This document shows, one piece after another, positions 49,439-56,422 of a DNA stretch of 56,422 bases; position 1 is the first letter of the stretch, and each line of letters opens with the position of its first letter. The translations under genes were made by a program, and so were the position numbers. Under the pieces are notes generated by a model that saw only the letters and a list, made by a program, of their open reading frames with translations, had not been told where the DNA came from and made no database searches. Source of the stretch: Phycisphaerales bacterium. GTDB taxonomy: Bacteria; Planctomycetota; Phycisphaerae; Phycisphaerales; UBA1924. The stretch covers positions 1-56,422 of the forward strand of contig JAJDDF010000014.1 of the NCBI GenBank assembly GCA_029260455.1, in the 5' to 3' direction.

Positions 49439-50872
49439 ATGAAACATTACGACTGCGTGATCATCGGGACGGGGCCCGCGGGCCAGAAGGCGGCCATCCA
49501 GGCGGCGAAACTCGGCAAGCGGGTCGCCATCATCGAGCGCAACCAGGTGCTCGGCGGCGCGCAGATCAACACCGGGACGATCCCGTCCAAAGCATTACGC
49601 GAAGCGGCTTTGCACATGACCGGTGCAGGCAAGCGCGGGCTGCTGGGGCATTCCTACCGGGTCAAGAAGGACATCACCATCGCCGACCTGGTCTCGATTA
49701 GCCAGCAGGTCATCCGTCACGAATGGGAAACGATCGGCGAGCAGTTCGATCGCAACGGGATCGACCTGATCTGGGGCACCGCACACTTCGAGGGGCCTAA
49801 TCTCCTGCAGGTGGTCCGCGACGACGAGGCGGAGATGATCACGGGTGACAAGTTCCTGCTGGGTGTGGGCACCCGCCCGGCAAGGCCCGACCACATCCCG
49901 TTCAACGACAACACCGTCTTCTGTTCGGACCAGCTGCTGAAACTCAAGCACCTGCCCAAGTCGATCATCGTGGTCGGCGGCGGGGTCATCGGGTGCGAGT
50001 ATGCCTGCATCATGGCCACGCTGGGCGTCCGCGTCACGCTGGTCGAGGGCCGGCACCACGTGCTTGGTTTCCTGGACACCGAGATCAACGAAGCCTTCCA
50101 ATACTTCATGCGCAACAACGGCATCACGCTGCGGATGGGCGAGAAGGTCGAGGGGATCGAGATCTGTGAAGGCGAAGACGAAGACGACGCCCTGGTGCAG
50201 GCGACCCTCGAATCCGGCAAACGGCTGCGGGCACAGACCTTGCTGTACGCGGTCGGCCGACAGGGTGTCTGCGGCGAGTTGGGGCTGGAGAACGCGGGGA
50301 TCGAATACGACGACCGCGGGCGGTTGATAGTCAACGAGCACTACCAGACCTCGGCCGAGCACATCTACGCCGCAGGCGATGTCATCGGTTTCCCGGCGCT
50401 TGCCAGCACGAGCATGGAGCAGGGACGCCGGGCGATGTGCCACGCATTCGGGGTCGATACGACCGGGTTTAACAAGCTGTTCCCCTTCGGCATCTACTCC
50501 GTGCCGGAGATCTCGATGGTCGGTAAGACCGAGGAGCAACTCACTAAAGAGGCGGTCCCCTACGAAGCGGGTGTGGCGTCGTACAAGGAGCTGGCCCGCG
50601 GCCGACTCTTGGGCGACGACACCGGGATGCTCAAGATCCTGATCCACCAGGACACGCACAAGATCCTGGGCGTCCACGCGATCGGGACCGGCGCGACCGA
50701 GCTGATCCACATCGGCCAGACCGTGATGGCCTTGGACGGCCAGGCCGAGTTCTTCATCGACACCGTCTTCAATTTCCCCACCCTCGCCGAGGCCTACAAG
50801 ATCGCCGCATACAACGGGCTGAACAAGCTGGCCCACGTCTGCAGCGGCGGTGGTTCGAGTAAAGCGGCGTAA
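49439..50872 (+). CDS. sthA: Si-specific NAD(P)(+) transhydrogenase (soluble)
   Basis: 477 residues; GAGG lies 5 bases before the ATG. It is a flavoprotein that moves hydride between NADPH and NAD+ in the cytosol. The FAD loop IIGTGPAGQKAAIQAAKLGK is at 8-27. NTGTIPSKALREA replaces the redox-active CxxxxC of lipoamide dehydrogenases, the mark of SthA. The NAD(P) loop is IVVGGGVIGCEYACIMATLG, followed by the second FAD motif IYAAGDVIGFPALAST and the dimer-domain text HAIGTGATELIHIGQT. Short Asp/Glu-rich stretches (CEGEDEDDALV) are an insertion. Neighbouring the IorAB-type gene, it may help balance cofactors from amino-acid oxidation. Confidence 0.93.
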   Translation: MKHYDCVIIGTGPAGQKAAIQAAKLGKRVAIIERNQVLGGAQINTGTIPSKALREAALHMTGAGKRGLLGHSYRVKKDITIADLVSISQQVIRHEWETIGEQFDRNGIDLIWGTAHFEGPNLLQVVRDDEAEMITGDKFLLGVGTRPARPDHIPFNDNTVFCSDQLLKLKHLPKSIIVVGGGVIGCEYACIMATLGVRVTLVEGRHHVLGFLDTEINEAFQYFMRNNGITLRMGEKVEGIEICEGEDEDDALVQATLESGKRLRAQTLLYAVGRQGVCGELGLENAGIEYDDRGRLIVNEHYQTSAEHIYAAGDVIGFPALASTSMEQGRRAMCHAFGVDTTGFNKLFPFGIYSVPEISMVGKTEEQLTKEAVPYEAGVASYKELARGRLLGDDTGMLKILIHQDTHKILGVHAIGTGATELIHIGQTVMALDGQAEFFIDTVFNFPTLAEAYKIAAYNGLNKLAHVCSGGGSSKAA

Positions 50873-51000
50873 TCGGGTATCGGGATTGTATAGAGAACGC
50901 TAAACCGCAAGCGTGGGTTTGGTGCTTTATGCTTTTGCGTGGGTGTGATGTGCCTTGCTTGCGTCTTACCGAAACCCGACAACCGATAGCCGATACCCGA
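50873..51000. repeat. Inverted 11-base repeat in the sthA-iorAB spacer
   Basis: TCGGGTATCGG at 50873-50883 and its complement CCGATACCCGA at 50990-51000 flank the 128-base spacer between two convergent genes. The same 11-mer occurs again at 55599-55609, inside the ketosynthase-like gene. Confidence 0.55.
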
Positions 51001-51002
51001 CC

Positions 51003-54000
51003 TCACACCCCCACGTGCTGCACGACCGGGAGGCTGACCAGGGGTTTGTCTTCGTCCGCTGGGCTGACGGCTGCGGGCTCGAAGTCCTCGGGGTCCATCG
51101 CCAGGAGCTGATCGGCCAGGCGCGTCGCGGCGTCCTGCTTGGGGTAGCGGACTTCGCGGTAGCCGGTGACGCTCTTGGGCACCGAGAGGATCGCGACCCA
51201 TCGCTGGTAGTCACGGGTCCCGTTCCAATCGATCCGGTCGACCAGCTGCATATACCAGTCGCGGAACTGCCTCTCGCGGGCGTGCCAGCCGGGCAAGAAC
51301 TTGCGCAAAATCGCACAGGACGACATGATCCGTAGCTGCCAATCCCGGGCTTTCCACTCGAAGCGGATGCGCCTGCCGAAGATATCGAACTCCGGGCGGT
51401 TGTGGTGGCGGTAGGTGATCTTGTCGCCGCGCTCGGGGTTGACGTTGAACCGCTTGCGGTCCCGGCGGTACTTCTCCGGGCTGGTCAATAGGGCCGAGAC
51501 GTAGACCTCGTCCTTGATCAGCATGACCTTCGCGAGGTTCCAGACCACGGCCCGTGTGACCTGATAGCCCTGCTGCGGGTCGTCCTTCTGAAAGACCTCG
51601 ACCAGACGTTCGCAGTATTGTCGGGCGTAGTCGATCCCGCCCCAGAGTACGCAGTCGTAGGCACGGATGATCACGTCGCGCATCAACTCATCGTCGACGT
51701 GCATCCCGCGTGTCGCCCGGAAGGTCTTACGCATCAGCACACGGAAGCGCTTGGCGATGCGTTGGCCCTTGTTTTGATCGATGACCCGGCCGACCCATTC
51801 GCTGCCGTACCAGGCGGCGAGCGTGTTGATTTTACGGCGTAGCGCCTGCCTGGCGGTTTCGTATTCGTGCTGCGGCTCGACGACGAAGAGTTCGGGGCGG
51901 ACCGCGATCTTCCGTCCGATCGTGAAGGCCCGCAGGTTCCGATCTTTCTCGCCGCGTGTCACGTCGATGATCGCGTTCTCGATCGCCTCGCGGGTCAGCG
52001 GCAGGTAGCCCTTCTGGAACGCGATCCCCAGCATCATGATGTTGGCGTAGAGCTTGGTGTCCAGGATCCGTTCGCAGAGGTCGCCGACATTGAACCCGAC
52101 GTAACGGTCGGCCAGGGTGTATCGGCGGAGCGTGTCCTGAAGCTCGTCGATGTCGAAGTCGTCCCGGCCCATCAGTGACAGGATCGTCGGCGTCTTGGCG
52201 GTGTTGACGACGGCGGCGGTCCGCTTGGGTGACGCCACACGGTACGGCAGCTTGGGGTCGATCGAGCGGGCGGCTTCCAGCAGGTCGATCCCGATCAGCA
52301 GGTCCGCCGTCCCGTAGGGGATCTGCGCGGTGGTGGGAACGGGCTCGCCGTTGGGCTTGGCCCTGGAGTAGACCAGTTGCGAGAACACACCGCCGTTGCG
52401 GATCGCCAGGCCCTTCTTATCCAGGAACCGGACCTGATACCCCATCTCGTGCCCGGCCTTGACCAGGATCGAGGTCGCGACACCGATACCCATGCCACCG
52501 ACCCCGCAGAAGTGGGCACGCCAGGTGGGTTGCTCGGCGTGGATCGGCCGCTCGGGATCGGGCAGGTCGCCTAAGAAAACGTGCTCGTCACCCATCCGCT
52601 TGGGTTGCTTGCGCGTAACCGTAACCTCTTCAAACGACGGGCAGGCGTGGATCCGCTCGCAGGCGCCGTCGTTGACGCACCAGGACATATCGGTCTGGAC
52701 CTTGGGCCCAAAGTCGCTGCCGGTCATCTTCAGCCCGGGGCAGCCGGTCTGGTTCGTGCATTCCAGGCAGAACTCGCAGACCTCGGTCGCGACGTTCATA
52801 AATGTTTTCTTAGGCAGGTACCCGTGCGTCTTGAGCTGGCCTCGCTCAACGGAACGCGCCCGGCGGTGGAAGGTGATCCCGCATTCCTTGTCGGCGATCA
52901 CAACCTTCACCCCGTCCGCCAGGATCGTCTGCTCCAACAGCTTGCGGTACCGGTCGCGGTCCGCGGGGTTGATCCGCACGACCTGCACGTCTTTCTTGAG
53001 GCTCTTAGGCACCAGCCCGGTGACAATCCGTTCGATGTCCAAAGGATTCATCGGCTTGCCGGTCAGGTCGAACTCGATCCCCGGGTGGCCCTGGTGCCCG
53101 GTCATGGCCGTGGTCTTGTTGTCCAGGATGATGTAGGTCAGGTCCTGGCCGTTGTAGATCGACTGGCTGATCGCGATCTGCCCGGAGTGGTAGAACGTGC
53201 CGTCGCCCATGAAGACGATCTGTTTGTTCTCGATGAAAGGGTCGATGCCCGCGCCGGTCCCGCCGCCCAGGCCCATGCCCGAGTAGTTGTGCATCAACGG
53301 CTTGGTCGGCTCGAACATCAGCATCGTGTAGCAGCCGGTGTCGCCGTGCGCGATCATGTCCACAGGCTTACGCTTGTGGTTCTGGAGCATGTACTTCGCG
53401 TCCAACAGGTCGCGGCGGATCTCCAGCAGCACGCTCGACGAATCCCGGTGCGGGCAGCCCGGGCAGAACGTCGGGGTGCGCAGCGGGATATTAACTTCGT
53501 AACCACCGGTTTCTTTCAGCAGCTTCAGATGCTCGGCGAGGTGGCCGTTGGTCAGCTCGATCGGGAGGGTGGCGTGGTCCTTGATCAGCGGGATCAGCCG
53601 TTGGATCAGCACCGAGGGGTTCAACCCGCGTATCTCGGGGATCCCCTCGTGCCCGCCGGGGAAGGCCTTGCCGTACACGTCGGTCTTGATCTCGCCGGTC
53701 TGCTTCAGCGGCGCGAGTATCTCGACCACCTGCCGCTCAACAAAGGCCCGGCGTTCCTCGATCACCACGACCTGCTGGCACTGCTGCGCGAATTCGGTGA
53801 CGATCTGCTCGTCTACTGGATAGGTCATACCCAGCTTGAGAATCGGGAACTTCCCGGTAAGCCCCAGTTCATCCAGCGCGTGATCGAGATAGGATGCGGC
53901 TGTCCCCGCCGCGATGAACCCCATTGGCACGACCAAACCCTTCTGCGGGCGGTGCTGGATCTGGTTGATCCCCAGGTTCCTTGCCTCGGCCTTGAGCCGA

Positions 54001-54722
54001 TCAAACTGCCCAGACAGCGCCGCCTCACGCCAGTGGGTCCGCGGCGGCAGCAGCACGGTCTGATCCAGGTTCGGCTCGACGTCCTTCTCGTAGCTCAGCG
54101 CGGTTTTCTGATTCTCGTTCAGCTCGGGGAAATGGTTTTCAAAACACTCGACCGTCCCGCCGCCGTCGGCGTTGGCGACCGTCATCAGGTACCCGATATA
54201 GATCCCCCCGGCCCGGCCGAGCTTGAAACTCAACCCGATCCAGTCCTTGACCTGCTGAGGCGTCGAAGGTTCGATCACCGGCAGCCGGACGTGCTCGGCA
54301 AGGTAGCGCGAGTCGGCGGGAACCTGCGTCGAATCTGACCAGGGATCGTCCCCCATCACGATCAGCCCGCCGGAGTCGCCGCGCGTCCCAGCCAAAACCC
54401 CAAGCGCCAGCGCGTCAGCCGCGACGTGCAGCCCGACACTCTTGAACGCCGTGATCGCCCGGCAGCCCGCCATCTGCGCGCCGTTGACCATCGCAACAGA
54501 AAGGGCTTCGTTGTTCGCCTGCTTGGCGACCACGCCGTGGGAATCCAGCAGCGGCCCGAGCGCTTCGAGGGTGTCGAAGAACTGCGCGATCGGGGAGCCG
54601 GGGTAACCGGTCAAAAGGTGCACACCGCCTGGGGTCTCCAGAGCGCCCTTGACCAGCAGTTCGCTCCCGCTGAAGACGGCCGGGCCGGCCTCCTGGGTAA
54701 AGCGTGGATCTATCTGTCTCAT
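51003..54722 (-). CDS. Fused indolepyruvate ferredoxin oxidoreductase-like protein (IorA-IorB)
   Basis: 1239 residues from the ATG at 54722; the open frame runs on to 54983 without support. Residues 13-300 form the pyrimidine-binding half (SGSELLVKGALETPGG, LLTGYPGSPIAQFFD), then the TPP-binding half with HGDTGCYTML near 460 and VFMGDGTFYHSGQIAIS near 500. Cysteine clusters at about 647-694 (CEFCLECTNQTGCPG; CVNDGACERIHACP) look like Fe-S ligands. From about 740 follows the gamma/IorB domain (GVGGMGIGVATSILVKAGHE). The last 350 residues resemble the C-terminal domain of large bacterial indolepyruvate oxidoreductases. It would oxidise aryl or branched 2-oxoacids to acyl-CoA with a low-potential acceptor. 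Two subunits are joined in one chain. Confidence 0.88.
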   Translation of the reverse strand: MRQIDPRFTQEAGPAVFSGSELLVKGALETPGGVHLLTGYPGSPIAQFFDTLEALGPLLDSHGVVAKQANNEALSVAMVNGAQMAGCRAITAFKSVGLHVAADALALGVLAGTRGDSGGLIVMGDDPWSDSTQVPADSRYLAEHVRLPVIEPSTPQQVKDWIGLSFKLGRAGGIYIGYLMTVANADGGGTVECFENHFPELNENQKTALSYEKDVEPNLDQTVLLPPRTHWREAALSGQFDRLKAEARNLGINQIQHRPQKGLVVPMGFIAAGTAASYLDHALDELGLTGKFPILKLGMTYPVDEQIVTEFAQQCQQVVVIEERRAFVERQVVEILAPLKQTGEIKTDVYGKAFPGGHEGIPEIRGLNPSVLIQRLIPLIKDHATLPIELTNGHLAEHLKLLKETGGYEVNIPLRTPTFCPGCPHRDSSSVLLEIRRDLLDAKYMLQNHKRKPVDMIAHGDTGCYTMLMFEPTKPLMHNYSGMGLGGGTGAGIDPFIENKQIVFMGDGTFYHSGQIAISQSIYNGQDLTYIILDNKTTAMTGHQGHPGIEFDLTGKPMNPLDIERIVTGLVPKSLKKDVQVVRINPADRDRYRKLLEQTILADGVKVVIADKECGITFHRRARSVERGQLKTHGYLPKKTFMNVATEVCEFCLECTNQTGCPGLKMTGSDFGPKVQTDMSWCVNDGACERIHACPSFEEVTVTRKQPKRMGDEHVFLGDLPDPERPIHAEQPTWRAHFCGVGGMGIGVATSILVKAGHEMGYQVRFLDKKGLAIRNGGVFSQLVYSRAKPNGEPVPTTAQIPYGTADLLIGIDLLEAARSIDPKLPYRVASPKRTAAVVNTAKTPTILSLMGRDDFDIDELQDTLRRYTLADRYVGFNVGDLCERILDTKLYANIMMLGIAFQKGYLPLTREAIENAIIDVTRGEKDRNLRAFTIGRKIAVRPELFVVEPQHEYETARQALRRKINTLAAWYGSEWVGRVIDQNKGQRIAKRFRVLMRKTFRATRGMHVDDELMRDVIIRAYDCVLWGGIDYARQYCERLVEVFQKDDPQQGYQVTRAVVWNLAKVMLIKDEVYVSALLTSPEKYRRDRKRFNVNPERGDKITYRHHNRPEFDIFGRRIRFEWKARDWQLRIMSSCAILRKFLPGWHARERQFRDWYMQLVDRIDWNGTRDYQRWVAILSVPKSVTGYREVRYPKQDAATRLADQLLAMDPEDFEPAAVSPADEDKPLVSLPVVQHVGV

Positions 54723-55015
54723 GGAGCCGGTAGCTTCCAGTGTGTTCGAGGGTCTGGCGGATCGATGCGCTGGTGAATCAATGTGGCCTCCATGCCTGCT
54801 GTGCCCGTCCTGGGCTGACCGGTCGTGACATCGGGCCAAGCCCGTTTCAGGTTCACGTCCCAGATGCCGACGCCGCCCGCGCGGGCCCTCTGGTCCTGCC
54901 TCGCATCGGGCAACATTATACGCCGGCCCATACACCGCCCGCAAAGATTTTCTATTCTTACAAACCCACCCAACCCGTAACACACACCCGCGATCAATGG
55001 GCTATAACTGCCCCC
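54723..55015. other. Spacer between divergent iorAB-like and ketosynthase-like genes
   Basis: 293 bases. Reading frames run through it in both directions but have no recognisable protein text. Promoters for both genes should lie here. I see TATTCT-like and TTTTCT runs near 54950, but no convincing pair of boxes. Confidence 0.4.
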
Positions 55016-56287
55016 GTGAACGCCGTGAACCCCCCACCAACCCACAAAAACCCCCGATACCGCGTCCTGATCGCCGGTTTTGGACTGGTTACGCCGTTGG
55101 GAGGCTCGGCCTGGCAGACCTTTTCCAACCTCCTGGCGGGCAAAACCCTGGCCGGGCGGGCCGGGAATCTGCCGGATGACATCGCTGAGATCGACCTGGT
55201 CAGGGCGGTCGGGGCCGTCACGCAGGTTCAACACACCGCGACCGACCCGGCCATCGAGTTAGCCGAGCGGGCCGCCCGAGAGGCAGCGATGGCGGCGGGA
55301 GTTAAGACCGATGGCCTGCCCGCGTTCGTCGGGACCAGCAAGGGGGCCGTCCACGCACTGACCGCCGCCCTGCGGAGTCGACTTACAAATACTTACAGCC
55401 CAACACTCCAAGCCCCCCCGCCCCCCGCCGCCGACCACGCCGTCGTACTGGGCCCCCACGGCTACCTCAACCACCACCTCCAACAACGCCTGCGCCTGGG
55501 CCCGGTCCTCCACCACGTCGCCGCCTGCGCCTCCAGCCTCACCGCCCTGCACCAAGCCAGACTGTCACTGCTGCACAACGATGTCCCCTCCCATTCTTCC
55601 GATACCCGACACCCGGCCCTCGCCCTGGTCATCTCCGCCGAGGCCTCGCTGCTGCCGCTATTCATCCACAGCTACCGCAGGCTCGGCGTCCTCGCGCCGC
55701 AAACCCTCGATGGCTACCGCGAGCGTCCACTGGATCATGCACGAAAGGGTTTTGTGTTGGGTGAAGCCGGTGCAGCCGTGCTGCTGCGCCGTGTCCCGAT
55801 CGAAGACGAACCGATGCCCGGCGAAACCGAGTTGCTCGATACCGTCACCGCCGCCGAGGCCTACGACATCATCCGACCAAGCCCGACCATGCCCGCGCTG
55901 CGCCGCATCGCCGATCAATTGTTCGCCGACCGCCACATCGACGTGATCCACCCCCACGCCCCCGGCACCACCGACCACGACCCCGCCGAGCTGAACGTCT
56001 ACGCCGACGTGCTTAAACGATCGGGCCAAACCACCCCCCCCGACCTCTACGCCTGCAAGGGCGCCCTGGGCCACAGCCTCGGCGCCGCCGGGTTAAGCGC
56101 GTTAGTCCTCGCCTGTCTAAGTGCCAAAGCCCGCCAGCGCCCCCCGATGCCCTGGCTGACTTCGCCGATCGATTCCCCCCTGTCCCTCAAGTCTCAAGCC
56201 TCACCCCTCAAGCCTTCATCCACCCACGCCATCTTCGCCGCCGGCTTCGCCGGCCACACCGCCGGCGCGGTCATTAAGCATCACTGA
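55016..56287 (+). CDS. Beta-ketoacyl synthase-like protein with odd insertions
   Basis: 423 residues from a GTG at 55016 (GTG at 55025 also possible). The thiolase fold of FabF/ketosynthases is seen: VLIAGFGLVTPLGGSAWQTF at the start, Cys171 in HHVAACASSLTALHQ, RPLDHARKGFVLGEAGAAV, His314 in HPHAPGTTDHD and His353 in CKGALGHSLGAAG. The C-H-H triad is complete, so condensing activity is plausible. Residues 191-200 (PSHSSDTRHP) and about 386-404 (SPLSLKSQASPLKPSSTH) are low-complexity inserts that look like non-coding repeats read in frame. The gene stands alone, with no acyl carrier protein or reductase nearby, so the pathway (fatty acid, polyketide or aryl polyene) is open. Confidence 0.82.
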   Translation: MNAVNPPPTHKNPRYRVLIAGFGLVTPLGGSAWQTFSNLLAGKTLAGRAGNLPDDIAEIDLVRAVGAVTQVQHTATDPAIELAERAAREAAMAAGVKTDGLPAFVGTSKGAVHALTAALRSRLTNTYSPTLQAPPPPAADHAVVLGPHGYLNHHLQQRLRLGPVLHHVAACASSLTALHQARLSLLHNDVPSHSSDTRHPALALVISAEASLLPLFIHSYRRLGVLAPQTLDGYRERPLDHARKGFVLGEAGAAVLLRRVPIEDEPMPGETELLDTVTAAEAYDIIRPSPTMPALRRIADQLFADRHIDVIHPHAPGTTDHDPAELNVYADVLKRSGQTTPPDLYACKGALGHSLGAAGLSALVLACLSAKARQRPPMPWLTSPIDSPLSLKSQASPLKPSSTHAIFAAGFAGHTAGAVIKHH

Positions 56288-56343
56288 GTAACAACCGCGA
56301 GGACGCTAAGAGCGCGAAGCAGGAAAGAGCAGAGGTGTCCGCA
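56288..56343. other. AG-rich spacer after the ketosynthase-like gene
   Basis: It contains CCGCGAGGACGCTAAGAGCG, followed by further CGAAG text. This short-word repetitive style is met in many intergenic regions of environmental genomes. No gene. Confidence 0.4.
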
Positions 56344-56422
56344 GATTGCGCAGATGACGCAGATTTAGAAGAGGCAGTTACGCCGGCGATTATCATTCTT
56401 AATCTGTGTCATCTGCGCAATC
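56344..56422. repeat. Large inverted repeat at the right window edge
   Basis: A 27-base left arm (56344-56370, starting GATTGCGCAGATGACGCAGA) and a 27-base right arm (56396-56422) are complementary except for about three positions, with a 25-base centre. Within the left arm GCGCAGATGACGCAGAT is itself a near-direct repeat. The arms may extend beyond the window. Confidence 0.8.

Noticed and set aside
49595-50836. Long minus-strand open frame (413 codons) opposite sthA
   Set aside because: Asp/Leu/Val-rich text with no family motif, fully antisense to a clear flavoprotein; a by-product of GC-rich codon use.
52581-54338. Long plus-strand open frame (585 codons) opposite the IorAB-like gene
   Set aside because: Antisense to conserved TPP and Fe-S motifs; composition is the mirror of the sense gene, with no recognisable domain.

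Overview
The window reads as a chromosomal stretch of a planctomycete, most likely of the Phycisphaerae. The taxonomic cues, all inferred by eye, are a prepilin-type exported protein of the DUF1559/H-X9-DG style, a PEP-CTERM-like protein with a VPAPG plus poly-Arg tail, an FG-GAP beta-propeller protein ending in a dockerin-like GDADGDGDVDLGDLN module, a gld-type ABC/GldG/DUF4340 cluster, a RecA with a long low-complexity N-terminus and a fused IorAB-type oxidoreductase. Genes are packed tightly, with ATGA and TGATG stop/start overlaps and several antiparallel 3' overlaps.

Layout. 1-1.6 kb: tail of an IS5-type transposase, then the FG-GAP/dockerin protein. 1.7-5 kb: recA with its own promoter, tRNA-Leu(CAG), a prepilin-like protein with a long leader, and a small membrane protein closed by a strong terminator. 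5.1-7.4 kb: an enlarged RNase HII-like protein and ribD. 7.3-12.6 kb (minus): gldA-gldF-gldG-DUF4340. 12.7-20.7 kb: a PAS-GAF-receiver protein, prmC, an unknown gene, a glycosyltransferase overlapping lipB, two tandem OmpH/Skp-like paralogues and an SppA-type lipoprotein peptidase. 20.8-24.9 kb: a division/cell-wall cluster (rsmH, a LysM protein, an ftsL-like gene, ftsI). 24.9-27.2 kb (minus): a kinase/NtrC-type regulator pair. 27.4-32.1 kb: TauE/SafE permease, PfkB kinase, 3D-domain protein, coiled-coil exported protein and DUF58 protein. 32.2-32.75 kb: a DUF559 endonuclease-like gene bracketed by inverted composite palindromes. 33-35.4 kb: small membrane proteins, a TPR-YggX fusion, a PEP-CTERM-like protein and YebC. 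35.5-45.2 kb (minus): the translation/transcription operon nusA-infB-ylxP-rbfA, continuing into an HhH-GPD-like protein and a 1236-residue TPR protein. 45.7-48.6 kb: a STAS protein, gpmA, map and sodA, ending in a strong terminator. 48.6-56.4 kb: a stretch with different base skew and codon choice, carrying an unknown small gene, sthA, a fused indolepyruvate oxidoreductase-like protein and a ketosynthase-like protein.

Three non-coding patterns stand out. A composite double-hairpin repeat occurs in at least four intergenic copies whose second stem changes sequence while keeping its pairing, and two inverted copies bracket the DUF559 gene. The G-versus-C bias of the + strand appears to switch from G-rich on the left to C-rich on the right, whatever the direction of the genes, as expected at a replication terminus. 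The bias changes again near 48.6 kb, which suggests an island or an assembly join. No CRISPR array, rRNA or complete prophage was seen.
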